From contig NZ_JAGGNW010000012.1 in NCBI RefSeq assembly GCF_018614875.1, positions 279,842-343,841 of the forward strand: a DNA stretch of 64,000 nt, read 5' to 3'. The first letter of the stretch is position 1. Every line of letters begins with the position of its first letter. The notes under the pieces are model-generated. The model was not told where the DNA came from. It ran no database searches and worked only from the letters and a program-made list of their open reading frames with translations. Below are positions 54,006 to 62,702 of the stretch, piece after piece. Made by a program: the position numbers and the translations under genes. The DNA comes from Variovorax paradoxus. Lineage in GTDB: Bacteria > Pseudomonadota > Gammaproteobacteria > Burkholderiales > Burkholderiaceae_C.

Positions 54006-55352
54006 TCACTTGAGCGCTGCGACCACGGCATCGAAGAACGGCACCACGGGCAATGTGCCGTTGCCCGTGGGGTCGGTCTGCGCGCCCCAGACCACAATGA
54101 CTACCTTTTCCTTGCGGTTGATATATATCTGCTGGCCCATGATGCCGTTCGCGTAAAAGGCGCCCTCCGCGGCCGACGGGCCGCTCGGCGGTATCCACCA
54201 CAGGTAGCCGTAGTTGATCGGATTGCCTGCGGTCAGCATCTTGGGCGTGCCCGCTTCCGTAATCCAACCGGCTGGCACCACCTGCTGGCCGGCAGCCACG
54301 CCGTCGTTCATCACGAACAGGCCGAAGCGGGCATAGTCGCGCAAGGTAGCGCTGATGCCGCTGCCGCCGATCTCCACGCCGTTGGGCGAGTCAAGCCACC
54401 AGTTGGCCTGCGCTTCCATCCCGAGCTTCGACCAGATCTTCTCGGACAGGTATTGCGCCAGTGGCTTCTTGACCGCGTTGTAGACGATCTCGCCGGCCAC
54501 CTGCGTCTCGCCGGTGCTGTAGTTGTAAACGGAGCCCGGTGCCGCCGCGCGAGGCAACTTGCTCATCAGATCCATGGCCGAGCCCGGCTTCTGGCTGATC
54601 TGCGCCTCAAGCAACTGGCGGCGGTCGGAGTTCGGGTCGGTATAGGTCTCGTTCCACCGCGCGCCCGAGGCCATCATCATCACGTTGCGCACCGTCACGC
54701 CGTCGTAGGCGCTGCCCGCCAGCCGCGGCACGTACTTGATGACCTGGTCATCGATGCTGGCGATGTAGCCGTCCTTCACGGCCGCGCCGATCAGCGTCGA
54801 GGTGATCGACTTGGCCACCGACATCGACATCCAGCGCGTCTGCTGCGTGTTGCCATACTGGTAGGTCTCATTGACGATCTTGCCGTCCTTCAGGATGAGC
54901 AGGCCAGCGACACGGTTCACCGACATGAAGTTGGCGAGGCTGAAGGTCGTGGCGCCCACCGCGAAGTTCACCTGCGTGAGCCGCGTGGCCGCTTCAGGCA
55001 AGGCATAAGACGTACCGCCGGGCTCGATGGTGCGTGTCGGAAACAGCCGGTCGATGTTGCGATAGGTGTTGACAGCCAAGTCGGGGGAAAGTGCGCCGTC
55101 GTAGATCTGGCGCACCGTGCCGATGGGTTCCGACGCATGCGGGTAGCCGTTGGGGTTGCCAGTGCCCGGGTTGGTCGCGCCGCCATTCGCGGGTGGAATG
55201 TTGGCGATCGGAAGAACAGCGCTGCCACCGCCACCAGCGCCACCGCCACCGCAAGCGGCAATCAGCATCGCCGTCGCGACCAAGAGAGTTGAAGTAGCTG
55301 CGCGCGGTGCGCGCAATAGTACGAATGCCTTCTTTCGATCACCTTGATCCAC
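54006..55352 (-). CDS. serine-hydrolase lipoprotein (beta-lactamase/NylB-like fold)
   Basis: The 448-residue protein has a signal peptide with lipobox LIAAC followed by a Gly-rich spacer, then a beta-lactamase-type domain. Catalytic SxxK is in MSMSVAKSITS, the Tyr motif in SVYNYSTGETQVAGE, and GYLWW near the C-terminus belongs to the typical 6-aminohexanoate-hydrolase-like subgroup. It is more probably an esterase or amidase than a resistance enzyme. The GTG at 55352 has AAGGGGGG in front. It is the only minus-strand gene of the accessory island. Confidence 0.82.
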   Translation of the reverse strand: MDQGDRKKAFVLLRAPRAATSTLLVATAMLIAACGGGGAGGGGSAVLPIANIPPANGGATNPGTGNPNGYPHASEPIGTVRQIYDGALSPDLAVNTYRNIDRLFPTRTIEPGGTSYALPEAATRLTQVNFAVGATTFSLANFMSVNRVAGLLILKDGKIVNETYQYGNTQQTRWMSMSVAKSITSTLIGAAVKDGYIASIDDQVIKYVPRLAGSAYDGVTVRNVMMMASGARWNETYTDPNSDRRQLLEAQISQKPGSAMDLMSKLPRAAAPGSVYNYSTGETQVAGEIVYNAVKKPLAQYLSEKIWSKLGMEAQANWWLDSPNGVEIGGSGISATLRDYARFGLFVMNDGVAAGQQVVPAGWITEAGTPKMLTAGNPINYGYLWWIPPSGPSAAEGAFYANGIMGQQIYINRKEKVVIVVWGAQTDPTGNGTLPVVPFFDAVVAALK

Positions 55353-55680
55353 GCGACCCCCCTTGTTGGTATGAAATCGACGAGCGATGGCGATGCGCTT
55401 TCGTCCCTCGCAGCGCGCCGGCGCGATGGTTGCATATGTCCGGCTCGGCCACAAGCGCATGCATCGCGAACAGTGGCTCCGGCGCGAAGCTCCAAGCCGC
55501 AATTGCTACAGTCGACCAGCAACCCTGGAGCTGGTCGGCTTGGCGCGAGGAGCCTAGTTCGCCGTGGGTTCGTCGCACCGACGCAGAACAATTGGCTGAC
55601 TAGATCAGCAGACATAATCCGGCCACAACCGGACTTTCGATCGCACCGCTCGATCGCCGCGGCTCAGCGGACAATGGAGC
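55353..55680. other. 328-base divergent intergenic region
   Basis: The stretch between the divergent serine-hydrolase and alpha/beta-hydrolase genes has no convincing coding frame. It includes CTACAGTCGACCAGC at 55506, which shares most bases with the 21-bp repeat and may be a degenerate copy, and GAGCATGACCGC-type translation signals before 55681. It should hold the promoters of both genes. Confidence 0.5.
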
Positions 55681-56937
55681 ATGACCGCCGCTCAAGAGAA
55701 ACCGACCGTTTGGCCCGAGTTCATGGGCGCCTTGGAGCCGGATGCGTCGGAGAGCTCGGTTCCTGCTTCGGCGCCGGCGGACGTCGCCGTGTTGAAGCCG
55801 GCGAACGATCTGCCGGCTTCGGTCTCCGCCTGGTCCGGAGAGTGGTCAGGTTGGGCCGGCCAAGGCCGTAGCTACGACGTCAAACTGATCGTCGAGAGCC
55901 TGTCCCCTTACGAAGCCACAATCGTGTGCGCGCGAGCCTCCGACATCCAAGCTGCTTTCAGCGAACGTGTGCTCGCCCGTGTTCACGGGGATGAACTCCG
56001 AGGCCTCCTGAAGAACGGCGCAGACATCCGTTATCGAATGAGAAACCCGGATGTCATTGAACTCCTGTGCCGCGAACTCGACGGGCGCTGGATCGCCGGG
56101 GTCCTGTCACGGCCAAATGCTGAACAGCAACAACGAATCAATGAGCGCGTGCCCACCCGGATGGTTGAAGGCGGCGAGGCAATCACCCTCGAGATGGTGA
56201 CGTTCAGACCGGGTGGCCGGGGTCCCTTCCCGACGCTGGTTTTTCATCATGGTTCGACTGGTCATGGGAACGATCCCTCGCTGTTTACCAGCACGGTGAC
56301 CAGTCCGGCATTGGCCACATACTTCAACGATCGAGGCTGGATGGTTGTGTTCCCACAGCGACGCGGTCGCGGAAAGTCGGGCGGCCTTTACGACGAGGGC
56401 TTCGAACCAGATCGGTCGCGGTACTCCGACGATCCCCGATACGCCCTGCTGGGCTTCGAACATGCGTTGGAAGACGCGGCATGCGTCGTCGAGCACTTGC
56501 TTGCGAGGACTGACGTGGACCAGGACCGACTGCTGATCGGCGGGCATTCGCGGGGAGGCTTCCTCGCCTTGGCATTCTCTGGGGCACGGCCGGAGCTCTT
56601 TGCTGGTGTCCTTAATTTCGTGGGCGGCTGGGTCGATGAGCACGGGCCCGCATCCGAGATGATCAATCCCGTGATCGCCAGGAGAGGGGCCGCATTTCCC
56701 GGGCCTACCGTATGGCTGTACGCGCAGAACGATCCCTTCTACAGCGTTGCTCACAGCCGTAGGAATTTCGACGCCTTCGAAGCCGCCGGCGGTCAGGGGC
56801 AGTTTCATCCGCTTGAGACACTGCCGGGGCAAGACGGCCATCACATCCTTTCCTTGACCGGCCTATGGGGACCGGTTGTGGATGGCTTCCTGGAACGCGT
56901 CGGCAAGTTGAATGGCGGCCCGCCCGCGTTGAACTGA
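55681..56937 (+). CDS. alpha/beta hydrolase with N-terminal extra domain
   Basis: The 418-residue protein has an N-terminal part of about 160 residues, with no known motif (possibly a beta-rich domain, WSGEWSGWAGQGRSYDVKLIVESLSP), and a C-terminal alpha/beta hydrolase domain (about 175-410): the oxyanion region LVFHHGSTGHGND, nucleophile elbow GGHSRGG, acid in YAQNDPFYS and the His in GQDGHHIL. The domain resembles dienelactone-hydrolase/peptidase-type enzymes; no substrate can be named. It is divergent from the serine-hydrolase lipoprotein. Confidence 0.8.
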   Translation: MTAAQEKPTVWPEFMGALEPDASESSVPASAPADVAVLKPANDLPASVSAWSGEWSGWAGQGRSYDVKLIVESLSPYEATIVCARASDIQAAFSERVLARVHGDELRGLLKNGADIRYRMRNPDVIELLCRELDGRWIAGVLSRPNAEQQQRINERVPTRMVEGGEAITLEMVTFRPGGRGPFPTLVFHHGSTGHGNDPSLFTSTVTSPALATYFNDRGWMVVFPQRRGRGKSGGLYDEGFEPDRSRYSDDPRYALLGFEHALEDAACVVEHLLARTDVDQDRLLIGGHSRGGFLALAFSGARPELFAGVLNFVGGWVDEHGPASEMINPVIARRGAAFPGPTVWLYAQNDPFYSVAHSRRNFDAFEAAGGQGQFHPLETLPGQDGHHILSLTGLWGPVVDGFLERVGKLNGGPPALN

Positions 56938-57017
56938 CCGGTGAGCGCGATCACGTCGATGATCGCTTTCGAGAATATGAAAAGTCGGCTCAGAGCGCTC
57001 CGTGGCCGCAGGGCTTC

Positions 57018-57038
57018 CGGCTACAGTCGGCCAGGAGC
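57018..57038 (+). repeat. 21-bp exact repeat, copy 2 (upstream of an orphan gene)
   Basis: Identical in all 21 bases to 53286-53306, this copy ends 19 bases before the ATG at 57058, close to the distance seen in front of the DinB-like gene. The flanking bases differ, so the repeated block is well delimited. Confidence 0.6.
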
Positions 57039-57057
57039 AGCCATTCGTTGAGACGCC

Positions 57058-57486
57058 ATGACAACATCGTCGCCAGAAGAATTAAACACCTTGGAGTCGT
57101 TCTACAGCGATTTCGACTGGTACGTAGGACACGCTCGTTCACTTGCGATGAGTCCAGAAGAATGTTGCACCGACCAAGGAAACTACTTGGTTGCGGGGGA
57201 GCTTTTCTACTTCTTGCTCAAGCCGACTCAGCTGATTGATGACCCACTGGGGCAGGTGACTACAGAGCAGAAGTTGGCAGTCGAGAGACTACGGGACAGC
57301 ATAAGGTTGGTTCCGCTGGAGGCGAGGAGCGGTGGTCCAACGGCCGTCGAATCGCTTGCGGATATGCGCCAGCCGTCTTGGGAACTACCGCGGCGCCTCG
57401 CGAATGAGCTACTGCTGGTCTTGGCCCCTATTGCAACGGCCCGAGATGCCTTTTATGCAGTGGGAACGCAGTACCGGTCCCCCTAG
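57058..57486 (+). CDS. hypothetical protein of the accessory island
   Basis: The 142-residue soluble, acidic protein (MTTSSPEELNTLESFY...) is not one I recognise. It is mostly helical by composition, has a Cys pair (EECCTDQG) near residue 36 and no signal peptide or membrane segment. Codons are more A/T rich than in the flagellar and chemotaxis genes around it, as expected for a recent acquisition. It is preceded by the second copy of the 21-bp repeat and followed by 228 bases without a gene before cheZ (57487-57714). Confidence 0.62.
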   Translation: MTTSSPEELNTLESFYSDFDWYVGHARSLAMSPEECCTDQGNYLVAGELFYFLLKPTQLIDDPLGQVTTEQKLAVERLRDSIRLVPLEARSGGPTAVESLADMRQPSWELPRRLANELLLVLAPIATARDAFYAVGTQYRSP

Positions 57487-57714
57487 CGAGCGGCTGCTTT
57501 GGAGCGCACCGTGGGGCTGCTTTGGGCCCGTTGCAGCCCTTCCCCTCCCCAAAGCTGCCGCTCACGCCCGCGTCGTGCCGCCCCGGCCACGCGGCCTTCG
57601 CCGGTACCCCTGATCAACCGCCTTAAAACCTCCTCGACTCCGCCCTCACTCGCCAACATCGGATTCACGGCTCGCACACAACCGCACGAGCGCACGCGTG
57701 CGCTGAGCCTCCCC

Positions 57715-58371
57715 TCAGAACCCCAGGCTCTCCAGCAGATCATCCACCTGCGCCTGCCCCGTCACGGCTTCCGGATTGCCGGGCACCACCTGCGGGCCGT
57801 TCTGCAGGCTGCTGGCCTCGGCCTCGTGGCGCTTCTCGGCGTGCTTCTCCAGGTGCGAGTTGTCGATCAGCACCTGCAGCAGCTGCGTCTCAACGTCGTT
57901 GACCACTTCCATCATCTTCTTGATGACCTGGCCCGTGAGGTCCTGGAAGTCCTGTGCCATCAGGATCTCGATCAGCTGCGTGTTGATGGCGCCGGCCTTC
58001 TGCGGCACGTCCTGCAGGTAGCCGCGGGTGTCCATCACGAGTTGGCGCGCATGGTCCAGCTCGACCGGGTTCGCAAACCATTCGTCCCAGCGCCGGCTCA
58101 GCCCCTTGGCGTTGCTGGCGAGGTCTTCCTGCAGCGGCTGCGCAAGGTCGATGGCGTTGAGCGCGCGGTGCGCCGCGCGCTCGGTCATGGAGGCGATGTA
58201 GCCCAGGCGGTCGCGCGCGTCGGGAATGGCTTGGGCGGCCTTGGCGACCTGCTTGTCCAACCCCAGCTCGCGCAGGCCCTCGCGCAGTTGCCGGGTCAGG
58301 TGCCCGATGCGGCCGAGCAACTCTTCGGCCGTGTTCCCGTGCTCCACAGGTTCGAGCGCAATGTGTGTCAT
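57715..58371 (-). CDS. cheZ: CheY-P phosphatase CheZ
   Basis: CheZ speeds up dephosphorylation of CheY-P. The 218-residue protein is helical; the catalytic region MAQDFQDLTGQVIKKMMEVV (about 140-160) supplies the Gln that inserts into the CheY active site, and QVDDLLESLGF at the extreme C-terminus is the CheY-binding helix. It is the last gene of the che operon, one base after cheY, and ends near the accessory island. Confidence 0.95.
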   Translation of the reverse strand: MTHIALEPVEHGNTAEELLGRIGHLTRQLREGLRELGLDKQVAKAAQAIPDARDRLGYIASMTERAAHRALNAIDLAQPLQEDLASNAKGLSRRWDEWFANPVELDHARQLVMDTRGYLQDVPQKAGAINTQLIEILMAQDFQDLTGQVIKKMMEVVNDVETQLLQVLIDNSHLEKHAEKRHEAEASSLQNGPQVVPGNPEAVTGQAQVDDLLESLGF

Positions 58372-58372
58372 G

Positions 58373-58771
58373 TCACGCCGCCTCTTTCTGCAGCTTCTCG
58401 AAGATCTTGGTGATCTTTTCCTCGAGCGTGGCCGCCGTGAAGGGCTTGACCACGTAGCCGTTGGCGCCGGCCTGCGCGGCCGCGATGATGTTCTCCTTCT
58501 TGGCCTCGGCCGTGACCATCAGCACCGGCAGCTTGGCCAGCTCGGGGTCGGCCCGGATGGTCTGCAGCATGGTCAGGCCGTCCATGTTGGGCATGTTCCA
58601 GTCCGACACCACGAAGCCGAAGTTGCCGCCGCGCAGTTTCTCGATGCCGGCCGCGCCGTCTTCCGCTTCGTCGACGTTGAGGAACTCGAGTTCCTTCAGC
58701 AGGTTGCGCACGATGCGCCGCATGGTCGGGAAGTCGTCCACAACCAAAATTTTGATGCTCTTGTCAATCAC
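58373..58771 (-). CDS. cheY: chemotaxis response regulator CheY
   Basis: The 132-residue receiver controls the flagellar motor. The acid pair DD in [10 protein letters not shown], phosphoacceptor Asp in [12 protein letters not shown] (about residue 60), Thr in LMVTAEA and Lys in GYVVKPF match E. coli Che[13 protein letters not shown] and the motor-binding C-terminal helix are kept. It stands between cheB and cheZ. Confidence 0.97.
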   Translation of the reverse strand: MIDKSIKILVVDDFPTMRRIVRNLLKELEFLNVDEAEDGAAGIEKLRGGNFGFVVSDWNMPNMDGLTMLQTIRADPELAKLPVLMVTAEAKKENIIAAAQAGANGYVVKPFTAATLEEKITKIFEKLQKEAA

Positions 58772-58798
58772 GATTCTTCAACTCCAACAGTTCGTTTT

Positions 58799-59881
58799 TC
58801 AAACCCGGTTCGCGCGTTCGCCGAAGGTGCGCAGATGCGCCAGCACGCGGCGCCCCATCTCCCCCAGCGGCGCCACCTCGTCGGCGGCGCCCAGCGCGAT
58901 GGCCTCGCGCGGCATGCCGAAGACCACGCAGCTGGCCTCGTCCTGCGCAAAGGTGTGGGCGCCGGCCTGCTTCATGCGCAGCAGGCCTTCGGCGCCGTCC
59001 CTGCCCATGCCCGTGAGGATCATTCCGATCGCGTTCTTTCCGGCATGCCTGGCGGCCGAATCGAACAGCACGTCGATCGACGGCCGATGGCGGTTCACGG
59101 GCGGCTCCTGGTCGAGCTGCGCCACGTAGTTGGCGCCGCTTCGGCCCAGCGACAGATGAAAGCCGCCGGGCGCGATGTAGGCGTAGCCCGGCAGCACGCG
59201 TTCGCCATGCTCGGCTTCCTTGACGGTGATGCGGCACAGGCCGTCCAGGCGCTGCGCGAACGAGCGCGTGAAGCCGGCCGGCATGTGCTGCGCGATGAGC
59301 ACCGCGGGCGCGTCCGGCGGCAGCGGCAGCAGCACCTCGCGGATGGCTTCCGTTCCGCCCGTGGAAGCGCCGATGATGATGAGCTTCTCGGTGCTCAGGA
59401 GCGGGCTGCGCAGCAGCGGTTCCTGCGGGTGGTCCGCCAGAGCACCTTTCGCCGATGCGCCGTGCCGGCCCGGCAGAAGCCGCGCCGCGGCGGCCGTGCG
59501 GATCTTGCCGGCGATGAGCTCCGTGTACTGCAGGAGGCCGTCGCGCACGCCGAGCCGCGGCTTGGTCACGAAATCGATCGCGCCCAGTTCCAGCGCGCGC
59601 AGCGCGATCTCCGAGCCGCGCTCGGTCAGCGACGACACCATGACCACCGGCATCGGCCGCAGGCGCATGAGCTTCTCGAGAAATTCCAGGCCGTCCATGC
59701 GCGGCATCTCGACGTCGAGCGTCAGCACGTCGGGGTTGGTCACCTTGATGAGGTCGCGCGCCTGCAGCGGATCGGCCGCGGTGCCGACCACCGTCATGTC
59801 GCCCTGGCTGTTGATGATCTCGGTCATCACGCTGCGTATCAGCGCCGAGTCGTCGACGCAAAGCACCTTGATTTTTTTCAT
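58799..59881 (-). CDS. cheB: chemotaxis methylesterase CheB
   Basis: CheB removes methyl groups from chemoreceptors and deamidates Gln residues. The 360-residue protein has an N-terminal receiver (acidic pair in CVDDSALIR, Asp in [12 protein letters not shown]) and a C-terminal esterase with [13 protein letters not shown] (Ser), QHMPAGFT (His) and [10 protein letters not shown] (Asp). The start at 59881 ([11 protein letters not shown]) overlaps cheD by four bases. Confidence 0.96.
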   Translation of the reverse strand: MKKIKVLCVDDSALIRSVMTEIINSQGDMTVVGTAADPLQARDLIKVTNPDVLTLDVEMPRMDGLEFLEKLMRLRPMPVVMVSSLTERGSEIALRALELGAIDFVTKPRLGVRDGLLQYTELIAGKIRTAAAARLLPGRHGASAKGALADHPQEPLLRSPLLSTEKLIIIGASTGGTEAIREVLLPLPPDAPAVLIAQHMPAGFTRSFAQRLDGLCRITVKEAEHGERVLPGYAYIAPGGFHLSLGRSGANYVAQLDQEPPVNRHRPSIDVLFDSAARHAGKNAIGMILTGMGRDGAEGLLRMKQAGAHTFAQDEASCVVFGMPREAIALGAADEVAPLGEMGRRVLAHLRTFGERANRV

Positions 59882-60531
59882 GCGATTGAGCTTCCCTTGC
59901 CGTATGCGGCGGACCATTTGCGCAGCAGTTCGCCTTCGTCGCGCTGCACCGCCTGGATATCGACCGGCGCGCGCAGCTTGCGCACCACCGCCTTGCCGCT
60001 CGCGGGCAGCAGGCACACCCGGCGCGCATGCAGGCCGCGCAGATCCTGCGCAACGATGGCGATGCGCTGCTTCTCGAGGTAGCGCAGGACGAAATCGGCG
60101 TTGCGCCCGCCGATGTTGAGCATGGTCATGTTGGCCAGCACCGCGGCGCCGCCGAAGACCTTGGCCCTGAGCCGTTCGCGGCGTGCGCCCGCGCGCAGCA
60201 GCTCGGCGATCAGCACGTCCATGGCATGGACGCCGTAGCGCATCGCACCGGCCTGCTCGCGCGAAAGCGCCTCGGCATCGTCCGGCAGCATGAAATGGTT
60301 CATGCCGGCCACGCCCGCCTCCACGTCGGTGATGCAGGCCGCCACGCACGAGCCCAGCACTGTCGTCAGCAGGATGCCGGCATCGGTCACGTAGTACTCG
60401 GCCGGCAGCAGCTTGACGGCGGCGCAATCGAAGTCGCGGTCGAAGTAGTGGTGCGTGGCCACCGAAGCGGGCACGGCCGCGGGCAGGAAGCCCTTCTCGT
60501 GGACGGGGTTGGTGCTCGCACTCGTGTTCAT
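59878..60531 (-). CDS. cheD: chemoreceptor glutamine deamidase CheD
   Basis: CheD deamidates receptor Gln residues. The 217-residue protein has the catalytic Cys in [14 protein letters not shown] and the His in GMNHFMLP, and the Thr in the [15 protein letters not shown] block. The start at 60531 was set by the four-base overlap with cheR. It sits in the classic cheR-cheD-cheB order. Confidence 0.95.
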   Translation of the reverse strand: MNTSASTNPVHEKGFLPAAVPASVATHHYFDRDFDCAAVKLLPAEYYVTDAGILLTTVLGSCVAACITDVEAGVAGMNHFMLPDDAEALSREQAGAMRYGVHAMDVLIAELLRAGARRERLRAKVFGGAAVLANMTMLNIGGRNADFVLRYLEKQRIAIVAQDLRGLHARRVCLLPASGKAVVRKLRAPVDIQAVQRDEGELLRKWSAAYGKGSSIA

Positions 60532-61349
60532 GCGCGCGCCTTGCCGAGCGCGTACACCGTCTGCCCGACCGTCTTGAAGCTCTGGTTGACCAGCGAGGCA
60601 TTCTCGGAATGCCCCGCGAACAGCAGGCCGTGCGGCTTGAGCAGCGGCATGAAGCGGTCGAGCAGCTTCTTCTGCGTCGGCTTGTCGAAATAGATCATCA
60701 CGTTGCGGCAGAAGATCGCGTCCACCGGCTCCTTCACCGGCCACGATGCATCGAGCAGGTTGAGCCGCGAGAACTTGACCATCGCCGCCACTTCGGGGCG
60801 CACCCTCACCTTGCCGGCGTTCGCGCCGGTGCCCTTGTTGAAGAAGCGCCGCAGGCGGTCGGTGGACATCTTGTCGACCTGCTCCATCGTGAAGACGCCG
60901 GCCGACGCCCGGGCCAGCACCGCCGTGTCGATGTCGGTGGCAACCACGCGCGCGGAGCCCGCGCGCTCGCCGAGTGCTTCCATCAGCGTGATGGCGATCG
61001 AATAGGGTTCCTCGCCGGTCGACGCGGCCGCGCACCAGATGGTGAGGGGCTGGGTGCATTTGCGCGCCAGCTCCGCGAGCACCGGAAAGTGATGCGCCTC
61101 GCGAAAGAACGATGTGAGGTTGGTCGTCAGCGAATTGATGAACAGCTGCCACTCGCCGCCGTCGCGGCTGTCTTCCAGCAGCGCGAGATAGGTCGAGAAC
61201 TCGGGCAGGGCGAGCTCCCGCAGCCGGCGTGACAGCCGGCTGTACACCATCTGGCGCTTGTGCTCGCCCAGGGCGATGCCGGCGCGGCGATGGATGAGCG
61301 TGCGTATGCGCGAGAAATCGCTGTCGGTGAAAAGGAATTCGGAGTTCAT
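60528..61349 (-). CDS. cheR: chemoreceptor methyltransferase CheR
   Basis: The 273-residue SAM-dependent enzyme methylates glutamates on chemoreceptors. The N-terminal helical domain ([26 protein letters not shown]), SAM motif [21 protein letters not shown] and [13 protein letters not shown] are present. It ends [12 protein letters not shown]. It follows the HDOD gene by ten bases and overlaps cheD by four. Confidence 0.96.
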   Translation of the reverse strand: MNSEFLFTDSDFSRIRTLIHRRAGIALGEHKRQMVYSRLSRRLRELALPEFSTYLALLEDSRDGGEWQLFINSLTTNLTSFFREAHHFPVLAELARKCTQPLTIWCAAASTGEEPYSIAITLMEALGERAGSARVVATDIDTAVLARASAGVFTMEQVDKMSTDRLRRFFNKGTGANAGKVRVRPEVAAMVKFSRLNLLDASWPVKEPVDAIFCRNVMIYFDKPTQKKLLDRFMPLLKPHGLLFAGHSENASLVNQSFKTVGQTVYALGKARA

Positions 61350-61359
61350 GCGCTGGTGC

Positions 61360-62676
61360 TCAATAGGCCGCTTCGGTCGGGGTCACGTCCTGCGACCAGG
61401 CCAATGCCGACAGATGCGCGGCATTCACCTGGTCGGCGCTCAACAGCAGCGCTTCCGACAGGCGTGCCGCTTCTCCGGTGTTCAGTTCGCAGGCCTCGGC
61501 CAGCGAGAGGAACGGGCCGTACACGCCGCCGCGCGTGAGGATGGCCTGCTGGACCGATTCGGAAAGCTGAACCTTGTTCAGCACCTCTTGCATCGGAATG
61601 CCCAGCAGCTGGTCGATCAGCGAGAACATGCCGACCACGAACAGGTTGTCCGATTCGCCCCGCGGCAGCATGATCTCGCCCATCAACTCGACGAAGCGGC
61701 CGCGCATGATGGCCTTCTTCATCATGAAAGGCGGGCTGCCCGTGGGATTGCTCGTTGCCAGCAGCAGCGAGAGCCAGCGGAACAGCGGCGAATAGCCGAG
61801 CATGGTCACGGCATGGTGCAGCGAATGGATCTCCACACCGGCACCCACGGCGGGCGAGTTCATGTGGCGCAGCAGCCGGTAGGTCAGCGCGGCATCGCGC
61901 TTGAGGGCGGCCTCGATCTCGCGCAGGTCTTCGTTGCGCTGGATCATCTGCAGCAGCCGCATGATCAGCACCGATTCGGGCTGCAGCGTGCGGCTGCCAG
62001 CGCTCGCCGCGGGTGGCGGGAGGCCGCAGCTCGCGTCGGCGAACACATCGATGCGGTGTGTGGCGCAGGCCTCGAAATCTTTCCACGAGGCCATGCGCGT
62101 GGCAATCGGCTGAATGGGCATATGGTCCGGCGGCCCGCTGCCGCGGGCTGCCGCGACGAGCAGCGGATCGCCCGCACCCACGTCGAGATGGGTCACCAAT
62201 CCGCGCAGCTCGGGGTCTTCCGGCAGCGCCGATGCGCGGCACAGCATGAAGCTGAATCCTTGCTCGCGCAGGAACAGCAGCACCGGCCGCAGCTCCTCGT
62301 TCGCAAGGTCGCCGAGCTCCACGCAGAGCACGGTGTGCTCGGGCGGCAACGATTGCAGCGCGCCCAGCGCCAGCGCCTCTGCATCGACGTCGAAGAACAG
62401 TTCGCTGCGTCCCAGCCGCCATGGGGTGTCCGGCGGATTGAGGTGCTCGGTCACGCAGGCCACGAGCGCCTTGAACTGGGTGATCGCATCCGGCGCTTCT
62501 TCGGGCCTTGCCGCCGCGCGCCAGTCGAGCTTGTAGCCTGCGACGCGCTTCAGCGAATCCAGCAGCAAGGTGTAGGCCACGTAGCCGTCTGCATTGCGCG
62601 AAGCCACCAGGTCTTTCGACGCGTCGGTTGCCGGCGTCTCCTCGGCTGCGGAGCGCCGGAAAAAATCAAAACGCAT
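61360..62676 (-). CDS. HDOD-domain protein with EAL-like N-terminus, in the che operon
   Basis: The 438-residue protein resembles YuxH-type proteins: an N-terminal EAL-related part (about 35-230; LLPPEHTVLCVELGDL-like segment and FLREQGFSFML) without the catalytic EAL and metal-ligand motifs, then an HDOD domain (about 230-400; LLQMIQRNEDLREIEAALKRDAALTYRLLRHMNS and HAVTMLGYSPLFRWL). Such proteins often work in c-di-GMP or type IV pilus and motility control, usually by binding and not hydrolysis. It lies between cheA (26 bases upstream) and cheR (10 bases downstream), which is not the common che gene order. Confidence 0.85.
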   Translation of the reverse strand: MRFDFFRRSAAEETPATDASKDLVASRNADGYVAYTLLLDSLKRVAGYKLDWRAAARPEEAPDAITQFKALVACVTEHLNPPDTPWRLGRSELFFDVDAEALALGALQSLPPEHTVLCVELGDLANEELRPVLLFLREQGFSFMLCRASALPEDPELRGLVTHLDVGAGDPLLVAAARGSGPPDHMPIQPIATRMASWKDFEACATHRIDVFADASCGLPPPAASAGSRTLQPESVLIMRLLQMIQRNEDLREIEAALKRDAALTYRLLRHMNSPAVGAGVEIHSLHHAVTMLGYSPLFRWLSLLLATSNPTGSPPFMMKKAIMRGRFVELMGEIMLPRGESDNLFVVGMFSLIDQLLGIPMQEVLNKVQLSESVQQAILTRGGVYGPFLSLAEACELNTGEAARLSEALLLSADQVNAAHLSALAWSQDVTPTEAAY

Positions 62677-62702
62677 TGCATTCGTCTCCGTGGTTTTTTC
62701 TG

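Noticed and set aside
53842..54156. Short plus-strand open frame overlapping the DinB-like stop
   Set aside because: Its 3' half lies antisense to the serine-hydrolase gene and its composition is not protein-like; the overlap ATGA is coincidental.
54006..55352. Antibiotic-resistance beta-lactamase
   Set aside because: The sequence fits the NylB-like hydrolase subgroup better than class C beta-lactamases, and a lipoprotein anchor is present.
51481..57500. Integron-type gene cassettes with attC sites
   Set aside because: No RYYYAAC/GTTRRRY core sites or integrase seen; the 21-bp block lacks attC symmetry.
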